Assembly: GCA_002713365.1 (NCBI GenBank)
Contig: PASR01000001.1
Span: 2,405 to 66,060, forward strand
Source of the DNA: Rhodospirillaceae bacterium
Lineage (GTDB): Bacteria; Pseudomonadota; Alphaproteobacteria; UBA6615
Reading direction: 5' to 3'
DNA: 63,656 bases
Each line of letters begins with the position of its first letter. Position 1 is the first letter of the stretch. Below are positions 8,543 to 17,588 of this stretch, piece by piece. The notes under the pieces are model-generated. The model searched no databases, was not told where the DNA came from, and worked only from the letters and a program-made list of their open reading frames with translations. A program made the position numbers and the translations under genes.

Positions 8543-9127
8543 ATGCGTATCTACATAGTTATAGCATCTGTAGCCGTTGTGATTTCTTTTACTTCAATAC
8601 CATGCTTCGCAAATATTAGTCAGAAAATTATCTTATGCAAATTGGTCAATAACAAGATTGAACGGCTTACTTGCTATGACAAATTAGCAAAATCAGAAAG
8701 TAGAAAACTTCAAAATATTAGCTTAAAGCAACATAACGCTATAAAAAGAGAGTTTAGATTCGATTCAGATTTGTTAATAAGACCCCTAACTTTTCGCCTA
8801 AATGTAAGTGGTGATTTGAAAATTAGCCGTTCTACAATGGCGTCCCGTGAAGTAGAAAAGTTAATATTAAGAATAAGTAGAGCGCTGAATGGGAGCAGTA
8901 ATTGGAAATTGAAGATAACTGTTCACGGAGCCAAAACAGCTCTAAGCAGGGGTAATCCATATACAGGAAAGGAATTATTTGATCAGACAAAAACTGGTTT
9001 AAAACTTTCTAAATTTCCTCCTGAACGGTATAGCTTGAAACAAGGGCCAGAAGCCATGCCAATATTATGGGATGATGGGCGTATCCGCAGTATCAATGAA
9101 CATATAATTTTTGAAATACTTAATTAG
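8543..9127 (+). CDS. Secreted/periplasmic hypothetical protein
   Basis: The 194-residue protein has a clear signal peptide: MRIY, a hydrophobic core, and a likely cleavage after CFA near residue 23. The start of the mature chain has the pattern IILCKLVNNKIERLTCYDKL, a Cys-x13-14-Cys-Tyr-Asp motif found at the start of several small secreted proteobacterial proteins of unknown function. The spacing allows a disulfide. The rest contains a mixed alpha/beta region with no motif I recognise. It has its own promoter, is divergent from mnmA and convergent with tenA, and looks like a single-gene unit. I assign no function. Confidence 0.7.
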   Translation: MRIYIVIASVAVVISFTSIPCFANISQKIILCKLVNNKIERLTCYDKLAKSESRKLQNISLKQHNAIKREFRFDSDLLIRPLTFRLNVSGDLKISRSTMASREVEKLILRISRALNGSSNWKLKITVHGAKTALSRGNPYTGKELFDQTKTGLKLSKFPPERYSLKQGPEAMPILWDDGRIRSINEHIIFEILN

Positions 9128-9170
9128 AGTTAAAGACAGTAACTTAAAGATAAATTTAATTAATATATAT

Positions 9171-9860
9171 TTAACTACCTGCATCTAAACCCATCTGCCA
9201 GAAATCAACTTCGAGCTGCACTGCCTGACTAAAATTATTATTTATCTGGTTTAGTCTTTTTTCACCTGCACGTTGGTTCCATAACATATCCATCATTACT
9301 GAATGGGTCTGCGCAACTGACTGATAATCAGCACTTGAATATAGTTCGATCCATGAAAGGTATGGATTACCCCTTAGTGTTGTTAAGGGATCATTAGCTA
9401 TACGGGCACCTATTTCACTATATCCAATTATACAAGGAGATAGAGCTACATATAGATCCAATAAATCACCCTGCATCCCTTTATCCAGCACATAGCGACT
9501 GTAAGCTATAGTTGCTAAAGCTTCTTTGGTCGCTAATATATCCTTTTCATCCAGACCCCAGTTAGCACAGTAATCTATGTGCAACTGTATTTCGGAATCA
9601 ATAATTGCAGACATACCTGAAGCACAAGACCTTATCTCGTCTAAGTTGTCACTTTTATAAGCTGCCAAAGCATAGGCACGCGCCAACTGAATAAGAAATA
9701 AATAATCCTGGGCTAAATAATATTTAAAGCAGGAGATAGATAACGTACCAGCTGCTAATTCTCCAACAAACGGGTGAGTGACATATTCTTTCCAAAGGTC
9801 TTTGTTTGCCTCCCGCAGTTTAGTATGTAGCTTATAATTAGATTTAGTTTCTTTAGTCAT
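9171..9860 (-). CDS. tenA: TenA-family aminopyrimidine aminohydrolase / thiaminase II
   Basis: The all-helical 229-residue protein contains the TenA active-site features: YYLAQDYLF near residues 47-55 and ALSPCIIGYSEIG with the candidate nucleophile Cys143. TenA hydrolyses degraded thiamine products to the hydroxymethylpyrimidine precursor for salvage. Length fits the family. It lies 3 bases after the ferredoxin gene at the end of the suf operon, so it is probably co-transcribed with Fe-S biogenesis. This may reflect the Fe-S dependence of thiamine synthesis (ThiC), though that link is inference. Confidence 0.87.
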   Translation of the reverse strand: MTKETKSNYKLHTKLREANKDLWKEYVTHPFVGELAAGTLSISCFKYYLAQDYLFLIQLARAYALAAYKSDNLDEIRSCASGMSAIIDSEIQLHIDYCANWGLDEKDILATKEALATIAYSRYVLDKGMQGDLLDLYVALSPCIIGYSEIGARIANDPLTTLRGNPYLSWIELYSSADYQSVAQTHSVMMDMLWNQRAGEKRLNQINNNFSQAVQLEVDFWQMGLDAGS

Positions 9861-9863
9861 GCC

Positions 9864-10196
9864 CTACTCTAACAAAATATTTCGTGTGTCAGATGGTATC
9901 ATCACAGTCAAACCATCTAGCTTTTCAGTAATAATAATTTGACATCCTAGACGCGATGTTACTTTAAGTCCAAAGACGAGGTCTAGCATATCTTCTTCGT
10001 CTTCAGTAGGCACTTCAAGTAAATCAAACCACTTACGCTCAACCACCACATGACATGTTGAGCAAGCCATAGCTCCTTCGCATGCGCCTTCTATATCAAT
10101 ATTATTATCCAAAGCTATTTGTAGAACTGAATGCCCTAAAGGAGCCTCGAATTCATGACTCTCTCCATTAGGTAGAACAAAAGTCATTGTCGCCAT
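9864..10196 (-). CDS. fdx: Adrenodoxin-type 2Fe-2S ferredoxin
   Basis: The 110-residue protein has the vertebrate-type ferredoxin pattern: Cys39, Cys45, Cys48 (ACEGAMACSTCH) and Cys85 (RLGCQ). This is the C-x5-C-x2-C...C arrangement of Isc Fdx and adrenodoxin, which holds a [2Fe-2S] cluster. Such ferredoxins donate electrons during cluster assembly. Its position between the A-type carrier and tenA genes in the suf operon supports that role. An acidic stretch (EVPTEDEEDMLD) resembles the partner-binding surface of the family. Genes for HscA/HscB, which accompany fdx in isc operons, are not in the window. Confidence 0.93.
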   Translation of the reverse strand: MATMTFVLPNGESHEFEAPLGHSVLQIALDNNIDIEGACEGAMACSTCHVVVERKWFDLLEVPTEDEEDMLDLVFGLKVTSRLGCQIIITEKLDGLTVMIPSDTRNILLE

Positions 10197-10242
10197 AAAA
10201 ATATAGCCTTAAAATTATTTTTGAATATTACCGTAATTAACA

Positions 10243-10578
10243 CTATACGTGGAATGATTCACCACAGCCGCAAGTGCCTTTTGCATTGGGGTTATTGAAG
10301 GTAAATCCTGTTTGGAACTGTCCTTCCTGGTAATCCATCTCAGATCCAATTAGAAACATGCTTGCTGCAGGATCAATAAAAACAGAAAAACCCTCGTATT
10401 CTATTACTTCTTCAAATTGACGGCGATCACTTGCATACTCAACTACATATGATAAACCGGAACAACCGCGAGAATTGATTCCAACCCTTAATCCTATTAT
10501 TTCAGAATCTGCAGCCGACATTAATAATCTCGCTCGTGCAGTCGCCGCTTCAGTCATAGTTATTATAGGGTTAGTCAT
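10243..10578 (-). CDS. sufA: A-type Fe-S carrier (SufA/ErpA/IscA family)
   Basis: This is a HesB/IscA-domain protein with the three conserved cysteines, Cys39 (SRGCSGLSY), Cys103 and Cys105 (GTCGCGESF). It carries [2Fe-2S] or [4Fe-4S] clusters from the SufBCD scaffold to targets. The longest open frame begins at a TTG overlapping the upstream gene, but the ATG at 10578 gives a normal 111-residue protein starting MTNPI and is preceded by AAGGA. I use that start. It lies between sufT and fdx. SufA versus ErpA cannot be separated by eye; the context favours SufA. Confidence 0.9.
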   Translation of the reverse strand: MTNPIITMTEAATARARLLMSAADSEIIGLRVGINSRGCSGLSYVVEYASDRRQFEEVIEYEGFSVFIDPAASMFLIGSEMDYQEGQFQTGFTFNNPNAKGTCGCGESFHV

Positions 10579-10616
10579 ATATCTATAATCCTTGTTCCTA
10601 CTTAGTCTTAGATATT

Positions 10617-11033
10617 TCAAAACATGTCAAGTACAAGTTTTGCTTCATCGGTCATGAGATCCATGGTCCATTTTGGTTCCCAGACCAAATAGACCTCAAC
10701 TTCTCCACAGCCTTTAAGATCACCCACTGCTTGCGCCACCCAAATTGGTAATTCACCAGCTACTGGACAGGCTGGAGCTGTAAGAGTCATATTAATATTT
10801 ACAGATCCATTAGTTTTTATTTCTATATCGTATATAAGACCAAGATCATATATATTAACTGGAATTTCGGGATCATGAACCGTTCGCAAAGCTTGAATAA
10901 CCTCTGATCTATCAGCAACTTTCACTCCGGGATCCAAAGGCGAACCTCTTCTCGCTACAACTGGTTCTCCAGGTTCTGGGGCATTTGGCATAAAGTCAGC
11001 AAGGCTAGGTCCTCCAAATTCATTCATTACCAT
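10617..11033 (-). CDS. sufT: SufT / MIP18 (DUF59) Fe-S assembly factor
   Basis: The DUF59 domain occupies residues 40-138: ALRTVHDPEIPVNIYDLGLIYDIEI followed by LTAPACPVAGELP with the conserved cysteine, matching the DPE and C motifs of MIP18 proteins. SufT helps mature Fe-S proteins, particularly when demand is high. The first 40 residues are a Pro/Gly-rich extension also seen in alphaproteobacterial homologs. It starts 3 bases after the sufU stop, within the suf operon. Confidence 0.9.
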   Translation of the reverse strand: MVMNEFGGPSLADFMPNAPEPGEPVVARRGSPLDPGVKVADRSEVIQALRTVHDPEIPVNIYDLGLIYDIEIKTNGSVNINMTLTAPACPVAGELPIWVAQAVGDLKGCGEVEVYLVWEPKWTMDLMTDEAKLVLDMF

Positions 11034-11036
11034 TAC

Positions 11037-11489
11037 CTACTCTGTTGTTACTTCAATATCTCCGGATAGTGCTGCTATAAGCGTATGCCACGAAAGGGTT
11101 GCACATTTAACCCGAGTTGGGAACTCCCTCACTCCTGACAGCACCTGCAATTTCTCTAGTTCTTCATCTAATTCGATAGAATTACCAGAACCTATACACA
11201 TTTCATGAAATGCAGTGAATATTTCATTCATCCTAGATTCTGTTTTTCCTATAGCTAACTCCGTCAACATAGAAGCAGAAGCCATTGAAATAGCGCAACC
11301 CCGGCCTGTAAATGCTATATCCTGTATCAACCCATCATCACTCAGTTTTATATAAATGGTCAGTTGGTCTCCGCATAGAGGATTATTCCCATGTGCTTTA
11401 GAGGTTGCATCTTCTATAGACTTAAAATTTCGGGGATGCTTTCCATGATCAAGAATTACTTCTTGATATAGTTCTCTAAGTTCATCCAT
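11037..11489 (-). CDS. sufU: SufU (NifU/IscU-like zinc-dependent sulfur acceptor)
   Basis: This is an IscU-fold protein of 150 residues with Cys39 and Asp41 (NNPLCGDQ), Cys65 (GRGCAIS) and Cys129 (RVKCATLSW). The insert near residues 88-110 between the second and third Cys is the mark of SufU. SufU accepts persulfide from SufS on a zinc-bound cysteine and passes it to SufBCD, doing the job SufE does elsewhere. No sufE is present in this operon. The start overlaps the sufS stop by one base. Confidence 0.93.
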   Translation of the reverse strand: MDELRELYQEVILDHGKHPRNFKSIEDATSKAHGNNPLCGDQLTIYIKLSDDGLIQDIAFTGRGCAISMASASMLTELAIGKTESRMNEIFTAFHEMCIGSGNSIELDEELEKLQVLSGVREFPTRVKCATLSWHTLIAALSGDIEVTTE

Positions 11490-12742
11490 TAGTTAAAAAT
11501 CTCATGTACTACGTTTATTGCCTCTATTAGTGAGTCTATATCATTATAGTCATTATACATACCAATCGAAGCCCGAACCGTTGCTGGAATATCCATACGT
11601 TCCATGAGCGGTTGCGCGCAGTGATGTCCTGCTCTTACAGCCACTCCGGAGCGATCGATAATGGTAGCTATATCATGGGGGTGAGCAAAATCCAGTGTGA
11701 ATGACAAAACACTGGCCTTATTAATCGATTTTCCAATTAAACGCAGTCCATCAATATTAAGTAGTTTCGGCGTCGCATATTCTAATAGATTATTTTCGTG
11801 GATACTAATCTGTTTAAGACCAATCGAATTTATATATTCAATAGCGGCCCCAAGACCTATAACTTGAACTATGGCTGGCGTACCAGCTTCAAATTTATGA
11901 GGGAAATTAGCCCAGGTCGATTTTTCAAATGTTACTGATGAGATCATATCTCCGCCACCCATGTATGGCGGCATTTTTTCTAGTAGATCCTCACGCCCAT
12001 ACAAAACACCTACCCCACTAGGACCATATAACTTATGACCAGAAAAAACAAAAAAATCACAGCCAATTTCTTTTACATCTACAGGAATATGGGTTACCGA
12101 CTGACAGCCGTCAATTAGTACTTTTGCTCCAACCGAATGGGCCATTTTTGTGATTTCAACAACCGGTAATACAGTCCCCAAAACGTTAGACATATGAGAC
12201 ACTGCGACTAGTTTAGTGCGTGGTCCAAGAATTTTTTCAAATTCAGACATAATAACGTCTCCAATATCATTGATCGGAGCAACTTTAATAACTATTCCTT
12301 TTTCTTCTCGAAGCAATTGCCAAGGAACAATATTAGCATGATGTTCTAACTCGGTGATGACAATTTCATCGCCTTTTTTTAAAAAAGAACGACCAAAACT
12401 ATTAGCAATTAAATTAATTGATTCTGTTGCATTTCTCGTAAAAATTATTTCATGACTATTTGCTGCATTAATATAATTACAAATTATATCCCTAACACCC
12501 TCATATCGGTGCGTTAGTAATTCACTTATTTTGTATAAGCCTCTATGCACATTGGCATATTCGTTTTCATAGACTTCTCGAATCGTATCAATCACCTGCT
12601 GAGGTTTCTGAGCAGAAGCGGCACTATCAAGAAATACTAATGGAGACCCGTTCATAGACTGCCTAAAAATAGGGAAATCTTCTCTAATTTTATTAAAGTC
12701 TAAAGGTTCAGTGTTCTCTTTAATATCAGAGACTGATTGCAT
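11489..12742 (-). CDS. sufS: Cysteine desulfurase SufS (group II)
   Basis: This PLP-dependent class V aminotransferase-fold enzyme removes sulfur from L-cysteine as persulfide. The Schiff-base lysine is Lys237 (SGHKLYGPSG), the PLP-stacking His is in ELEHHANIVPW, and the catalytic Cys375 lies in the short RAGHHCAQP loop. The short loop is diagnostic for group II (SufS/CsdA) and is consistent with needing SufU as acceptor. The 417-residue length is normal. It is located between sufD and sufU. Confidence 0.96.
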   Translation of the reverse strand: MQSVSDIKENTEPLDFNKIREDFPIFRQSMNGSPLVFLDSAASAQKPQQVIDTIREVYENEYANVHRGLYKISELLTHRYEGVRDIICNYINAANSHEIIFTRNATESINLIANSFGRSFLKKGDEIVITELEHHANIVPWQLLREEKGIVIKVAPINDIGDVIMSEFEKILGPRTKLVAVSHMSNVLGTVLPVVEITKMAHSVGAKVLIDGCQSVTHIPVDVKEIGCDFFVFSGHKLYGPSGVGVLYGREDLLEKMPPYMGGGDMISSVTFEKSTWANFPHKFEAGTPAIVQVIGLGAAIEYINSIGLKQISIHENNLLEYATPKLLNIDGLRLIGKSINKASVLSFTLDFAHPHDIATIIDRSGVAVRAGHHCAQPLMERMDIPATVRASIGMYNDYNDIDSLIEAINVVHEIFN

Positions 12743-12753
12743 ATCCGAAGCCT

Positions 12754-14094
12754 TTATTCTAATTCTGTAAAGTTAATATTAGTCTGAAGCCAATTGCGAA
12801 CATGAGCAGAGAAGTCTTCTGCTACTTGTTCGAGACGTATTTCAGATAATGCTTCACTTACAAAAGCTTCTATCAAAATACGACGAGCCTCTTCAAAAGA
12901 AATACCACGGCTCATTAAATAAAATAATGACTCTGAATCTAGTTCACCGGCCGAAGCTCCATGACTGCACTTAACATTATCTGCATAAATTTCTAATTCT
13001 GGCTTAGCGTCAAGTTCAGCTCTATTTGAGAGCAATAAAGCCCTACTAAGTTGATGCCCATCAGTTTTCTGTGCTCCAGGACATACATGAATTTTACCTT
13101 GGAAGACACCTCTAGAATTTTTATCCAGGACGCCCTTATATACTTGGCGGGAGCGACAGTCTGGGGCAGCGTGTTCAACATAAGTAGTTGTATCTAATAA
13201 TTGACTGTTAGTTCCTAAATATATTCCATCGAGACGACACTCTGCATCTATACCATTTAATACAGCACGTGTTTCAACCCGACCAACTAGCCCCCCACTT
13301 TGAAGTAGAAAACCATCGTAACTTGATTTAGCTCCCAATTTTAATGCTGAGCCAGCTATATGAACTGCTGAAGCGTTCTCCTCTTGGAATGTATAATGGT
13401 TAAGTTGTGCTCCATCTCCTAATGTGTGTTCACTAACAATATTATTAAAGTAACCAACCCCAGGATTTCCTATATGACTTTCGATTAGCGTTGCCTTGGA
13501 TCCAGATCCAAGAACAACCAAATTACGTGGTTGAATCATCATAGGTGAATCATCAGGTGCAATTATAGATAGTAAGTGAACTGGCTTATCTAACACCACA
13601 TTTGAAGCAACAGATAAAAATAGACCATCGCGAATAAATGCTGTGTTTAACGCCGCCATAGGCATATCTATAAAATTAATGTTTTTGCCTAAATATGGTT
13701 CTAATCTTTCAGGGGCCGCAGCAATCATGTCACCCAGACCAGAGATTAATACTCCATCCGGCATATCATCTAAAACACACAGGTCAGGTCGCAGACACCC
13801 ATTAACAAAAACTATACGATAACTAGCTAATTCGGCTACAGCCCTATGCGGTAAACTCGGCACATCAATTAAACGACCAGGATTTTTAAGTTTATAATCG
13901 TATTTATTAAGGCTATTTAAGTTAGTGTAGCGCCAATACTCATCTTTACGACTAGGCAAGCCGTGATCTGCATACACACTGGCCCCCATTGCACGCAGAT
14001 CTCCCAACCATGCAACATTTTCACCGGGGATGATATTGTCACCATTGATTGCTTGTTCAAGAAAGGGTTGCATATATCCAGTACCGTCCGGCAA
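12754..14094 (-). CDS. sufD: SufD scaffold subunit
   Basis: This is a SufBD-family right-handed beta-helix protein of 446 residues. It has the usual divergent N-terminus (SRKDEYWRYTNL near 44-55) and the conserved C-terminal core with VCPGAQKTDGHQLSR and KCSHGASAGELD near residue 375. The ISFEEARRILIEAF segment is also typical. SufD partners SufB and SufC in the SufBC2D complex that builds clusters and takes up iron. The gene starts 5 bases after the sufC stop. Confidence 0.95.
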   Translation of the reverse strand: MPDGTGYMQPFLEQAINGDNIIPGENVAWLGDLRAMGASVYADHGLPSRKDEYWRYTNLNSLNKYDYKLKNPGRLIDVPSLPHRAVAELASYRIVFVNGCLRPDLCVLDDMPDGVLISGLGDMIAAAPERLEPYLGKNINFIDMPMAALNTAFIRDGLFLSVASNVVLDKPVHLLSIIAPDDSPMMIQPRNLVVLGSGSKATLIESHIGNPGVGYFNNIVSEHTLGDGAQLNHYTFQEENASAVHIAGSALKLGAKSSYDGFLLQSGGLVGRVETRAVLNGIDAECRLDGIYLGTNSQLLDTTTYVEHAAPDCRSRQVYKGVLDKNSRGVFQGKIHVCPGAQKTDGHQLSRALLLSNRAELDAKPELEIYADNVKCSHGASAGELDSESLFYLMSRGISFEEARRILIEAFVSEALSEIRLEQVAEDFSAHVRNWLQTNINFTELE

Positions 14095-14099
14095 TCCTC

Positions 14100-14855
14100 T
14101 TACTCCACTACTTCAGAAAATTTGCTATAACCATATTCTTCTAACTCAAGCGCTAGGTTTTTATCTCCGCTTTGAACTATTCGTCCATTGGCTAGCACGT
14201 GAACTTTATCTGGTATTATGTAATCTAAGAGCCTCTGATAATGAGTAATCAATAGTATGCTGCGCTTATCATTACGGAGATTATTAACACCGTCAGAAAC
14301 AACTTTCAGAGCGTCGATGTCTAGTCCAGAATCAGTTTCATCAAGAATTGCAAGGTAAGGTTCAAGTACTGCCATTTGAAGAATTTCCATACGCTTTTTC
14401 TCGCCGCCCGAAAAACCTTCATTTACTGCTCGTTTTAGCATGCTATCACTAATATCAAGCGAACTAGCTTTGCTTCTAACAAATTTAAGAAAGTCCATAG
14501 CATCCAGTTCATCAATCCCTCGGTGAACTCTTATCGCATTAGCAGCTGTTTTGAGGAAAGTTAGACCTGCTACACCTGGTATTTCAACCGGATATTGAAA
14601 TGCTAAAAATATTCCTTGTCGTGCTCTCTCATCAGCTGCCATATCAAGTATATCTAATCCATTATAAATAATTTCTCCTTCTGTAATTTCGTAGCCTTCC
14701 CGACCGGAAAGAATATAAGATAGAGTACTTTTCCCGGAGCCATTAGGCCCCATAATGGCATGTACTTCACCAACATCAATTGTTAAATCAACACCATTAA
14801 GTATGGGTTTTTTATTAACTTTCGCATGCAGGTTTCGTATTTCTAATAAAGCCAT
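14100..14855 (-). CDS. sufC: SufC ATPase
   Basis: This is an ABC-type ATPase of the SufBCD scaffold. It has Walker A GPNGSGKST, signature FSGGEKKR, Walker B LAILDETDSGLD and the switch His in LLITHYQRLL. I place the start at ATG 14855 (251 residues, MALLEIRN) rather than 14891. AGGGA lies just upstream of the former, and the longer form would add an atypical N-terminus overlapping sufB. It drives conformational change of SufB/SufD during cluster assembly. Confidence 0.96.
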   Translation of the reverse strand: MALLEIRNLHAKVNKKPILNGVDLTIDVGEVHAIMGPNGSGKSTLSYILSGREGYEITEGEIIYNGLDILDMAADERARQGIFLAFQYPVEIPGVAGLTFLKTAANAIRVHRGIDELDAMDFLKFVRSKASSLDISDSMLKRAVNEGFSGGEKKRMEILQMAVLEPYLAILDETDSGLDIDALKVVSDGVNNLRNDKRSILLITHYQRLLDYIIPDKVHVLANGRIVQSGDKNLALELEEYGYSKFSEVVE

Positions 14856-14880
14856 TTTATTGTCCCTGTCTTGACGACTC

Positions 14881-16350
14881 CTAGCCGACACTTCCTTCTA
14901 GACTAATTCCAACTAACTTTTGGGCTTCAACAGCAAATTCCATCGGTAACGTTTGTAAAACTTCTCTACAAAATCCATTTACAATTAACGAAACTGATTC
15001 TTCTTCAGTTAAACCACGCTGTCGGCAGTAAAACATTTGATCATCACTTATTTTACTCGTCGTCGCTTCATGCTCTACTTGGGCACTAGGGTTCTGACTT
15101 TCAATATATGGTATCGTATGGGCACCACAATTATCACCAATTAATAAACTATCACATTGGGTGTAGTTACGGGCACCATTTGCACCTCTCTGCATACGAA
15201 CTAGGCCTCTGTATGTTTGATCGGCTCGACCAGCAGAAATACCTTTAGAAATTATTCTAGAGCTAGTATTCTTACCTATGTGTATCATCTTAGTACCCGT
15301 ATCGGCTTGTTGAGCATTATTTGTTATTGCTACCGAATAAAATTCTCCAACCGAGTTATCTCCCTGTAAAATACAGCTTGGATATTTCCAAGTAATAGCA
15401 GAACCAGTTTCTACCTGAGTCCATGAGATTTTTGAGTTATTTCCTCTGCAAGCGCCACGTTTAGTAACAAAATTATAAATACCGCCGACGCCTTCCTCAT
15501 CGCCAGGATACCAATTCTGTACTGTTGAATATTTTATTTCAGCATCATCTAAAGTTATCAGTTCAACTACCGCGGCATGTAACTGGTGTTCGTCACGCAT
15601 AGGTGCAGTACATCCCTCCAAGTAGCTAACCTTTGCGTCTTCATCAGCTATTATGAGTGTGCGTTCAAACTGACCAGTATTCTCCTGGTTAATACGGAAA
15701 TATGTTGACAATTCCATAGGGCAACTAACCCCTTTTGGAATATACACAAATGAACCGTCAGTAAATACCGCTGAATTTAGAGTTGCATAATAGTTATCAG
15801 TATAAGGAACTACTGATCCCAAGTATTTTCTGACTAATTCCGGATAGTTTTGTATAGCTTCTGATATTGAACAAAAAATAACCCCAATTTCTTCAAGCTT
15901 AGCTCTATAGGTTGTTGCAACAGAAACACTATCAAACACAGCATCTACAGCCACTTTGGGTGCACCCTCAACTCCAGCTAATACTTCTTGCTCTTTTAAT
16001 GGTATACCAAGCTTTTCATAAACTTCTAGCAGTTGAGGATCAACTTCATCTAGTGATTTTGGTTTATCACCGGATTTAGGCGCAGCGTAATAATATGCAT
16101 CTTGATAATCTATTGGTTTGAAGCTAGCCTTCTGCCATTCTGGAGGGGTCATTTCTAGCCATTTTTTATATGCTTTTAGACGCCAGTCAAGCATCCATTT
16201 AGGTTCAGATTTTTTTTCTGAAATTAGCTTAACTACATCCTCAGATAGTCCTTTAGGTGCTAAGTCAACTTCAATATCGGTAACAAAACCGTATTTATAG
16301 GGCTCACTAATTGATTTTGTCCGCTCAATAGCTTCTGTGTCTTTAGACAT
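14881..16350 (-). CDS. sufB: SufB scaffold subunit
   Basis: The 489-residue SufB has typical segments: YNNYATL-like [55 protein letters not shown] and [18 protein letters not shown]. The C-terminus carries [22 protein letters not shown]. SufB is the main cluster-assembly scaffold subunit of SufBC2D. The gene follows the second IscS-type desulfurase gene by 15 bases and precedes sufC by 25 bases. Confidence 0.97.
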   Translation of the reverse strand: MSKDTEAIERTKSISEPYKYGFVTDIEVDLAPKGLSEDVVKLISEKKSEPKWMLDWRLKAYKKWLEMTPPEWQKASFKPIDYQDAYYYAAPKSGDKPKSLDEVDPQLLEVYEKLGIPLKEQEVLAGVEGAPKVAVDAVFDSVSVATTYRAKLEEIGVIFCSISEAIQNYPELVRKYLGSVVPYTDNYYATLNSAVFTDGSFVYIPKGVSCPMELSTYFRINQENTGQFERTLIIADEDAKVSYLEGCTAPMRDEHQLHAAVVELITLDDAEIKYSTVQNWYPGDEEGVGGIYNFVTKRGACRGNNSKISWTQVETGSAITWKYPSCILQGDNSVGEFYSVAITNNAQQADTGTKMIHIGKNTSSRIISKGISAGRADQTYRGLVRMQRGANGARNYTQCDSLLIGDNCGAHTIPYIESQNPSAQVEHEATTSKISDDQMFYCRQRGLTEEESVSLIVNGFCREVLQTLPMEFAVEAQKLVGISLEGSVG

Positions 16351-16365
16351 TCTTATTCCTCGTAA

Positions 16366-17577
16366 TCATTCTGCTGCCACGTATTGGTTAGTTTTTAACT
16401 TTAAGGCCTGATTTGCTATGCTTCTTGCCGCGTAATCTACTTCAGATTGAGTAGTGAATCTGCCTAAACCGACCCTTATAGACCCTCTGGATATCGAAGG
16501 CGATAGACCTAGCGCATTTAATACATAAGAAGATTCTTTAGAAGTTGATGAGCATGCCGAACCAGTAGAAATTGCAACATCATTTAGGGATTTAACTAGT
16601 TCCATAGCATCAGTATTTGGAAAACTAATATTAAGGTTTCCTGGTATTCTCTCCTTCATACTCCCATTCACAACTAAGTCAGGTATTAAAATTTTAAGTT
16701 GTTCTAATAAAGAGGTTCTCAATTCAAAAAGACGTAATGACTCATTTTTTATTTCTTTATCGCCTATACTACAAGCTTCTCCCATTGCAACAATAAGCGG
16801 TACTGGTAACGTACCAGAACGCAATCCTCGTTCTTGTCCTCCACCAGTGATCTCTGGAAGCAAACGAACCCTCGGACGACGTCGAACATAAAGTGCACCA
16901 ATGCCTTTGGGTGCATAAAGTTTATGGCCGGAAACGCTCATCAAATCGACGAGCATATTATTCACATTAACTTCTATTTTACCAACAGCCTGGGCAGCAT
17001 CAGTATGAAATAATACTCCATTTTCTCGACATAATTGACCTATTTTTTTCAATGGTTGGATAACACCAATTTCATTATTAACGGCCATAATTGATACTAA
17101 TACGGTATCTTGTTGTATGGCATTGGCTAAGTTATCTAGATCAACTAAACCGTCTCCCCCAACCTTGAGTATTGTTGTATGGAAGCCCTCTTCTGACAAG
17201 GCAGCACATGACTCCAAAACACATTTGTGTTCTGTTTCAAGAACTACAATATGTTTACCTTTTTTATATCGACTTGCAAACCGTGAGGCACCCTTAATAG
17301 CTAGATTATTTGATTCTGTAGCTCCTGATGTAAAAATAATTTCACGACTTTCTGCACCAAGACTTTTAGCAATTTTATTACGAGCAACTTCTACAGCTTC
17401 GGCAGCCTCTAACCCAAAGGCATGTTGAGAAGAATGGGCATTTCCAAAATGTTCAGTAAACCATGGCAACATATAATCCATAACTCTTGGGTCTACAGGT
17501 GTAGTCGCCTGATAATCTAAATATACCTTCATTGCACTATCCGAACTAGCAGGTGTTTTAAGTTTAGTTTGGCTCAT
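16366..17577 (-). CDS. IscS/NifS-type cysteine desulfurase (second copy)
   Basis: This is a group I cysteine desulfurase of 403 residues. The PLP lysine is Lys219 (SVSGHKLYAPKG), the cofactor-binding EHKCVLES motif is near 117, and the catalytic Cys342 sits in the long loop STGSACSSTSKESS. It is closer to classical IscS (YLDYQATTPVDPRV) than its upstream neighbour. Two group I enzymes plus SufS in one operon suggests division of labour, such as tRNA thiolation (MnmA nearby) versus cluster assembly. That split is inference. The N-terminus has about 15 extra residues before the usual IscS start. Confidence 0.93.
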   Translation of the reverse strand: MSQTKLKTPASSDSAMKVYLDYQATTPVDPRVMDYMLPWFTEHFGNAHSSQHAFGLEAAEAVEVARNKIAKSLGAESREIIFTSGATESNNLAIKGASRFASRYKKGKHIVVLETEHKCVLESCAALSEEGFHTTILKVGGDGLVDLDNLANAIQQDTVLVSIMAVNNEIGVIQPLKKIGQLCRENGVLFHTDAAQAVGKIEVNVNNMLVDLMSVSGHKLYAPKGIGALYVRRRPRVRLLPEITGGGQERGLRSGTLPVPLIVAMGEACSIGDKEIKNESLRLFELRTSLLEQLKILIPDLVVNGSMKERIPGNLNISFPNTDAMELVKSLNDVAISTGSACSSTSKESSYVLNALGLSPSISRGSIRVGLGRFTTQSEVDYAARSIANQALKLKTNQYVAAE

Positions 17578-17588
17578 AAATCTCGCGC

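Noticed and set aside
10579-10620. Longer sufA beginning at TTG 10620 inside the sufT stop
   Set aside because: The ATG at 10578 yields the family length and has AAGGA upstream; the added residues do not match the family.
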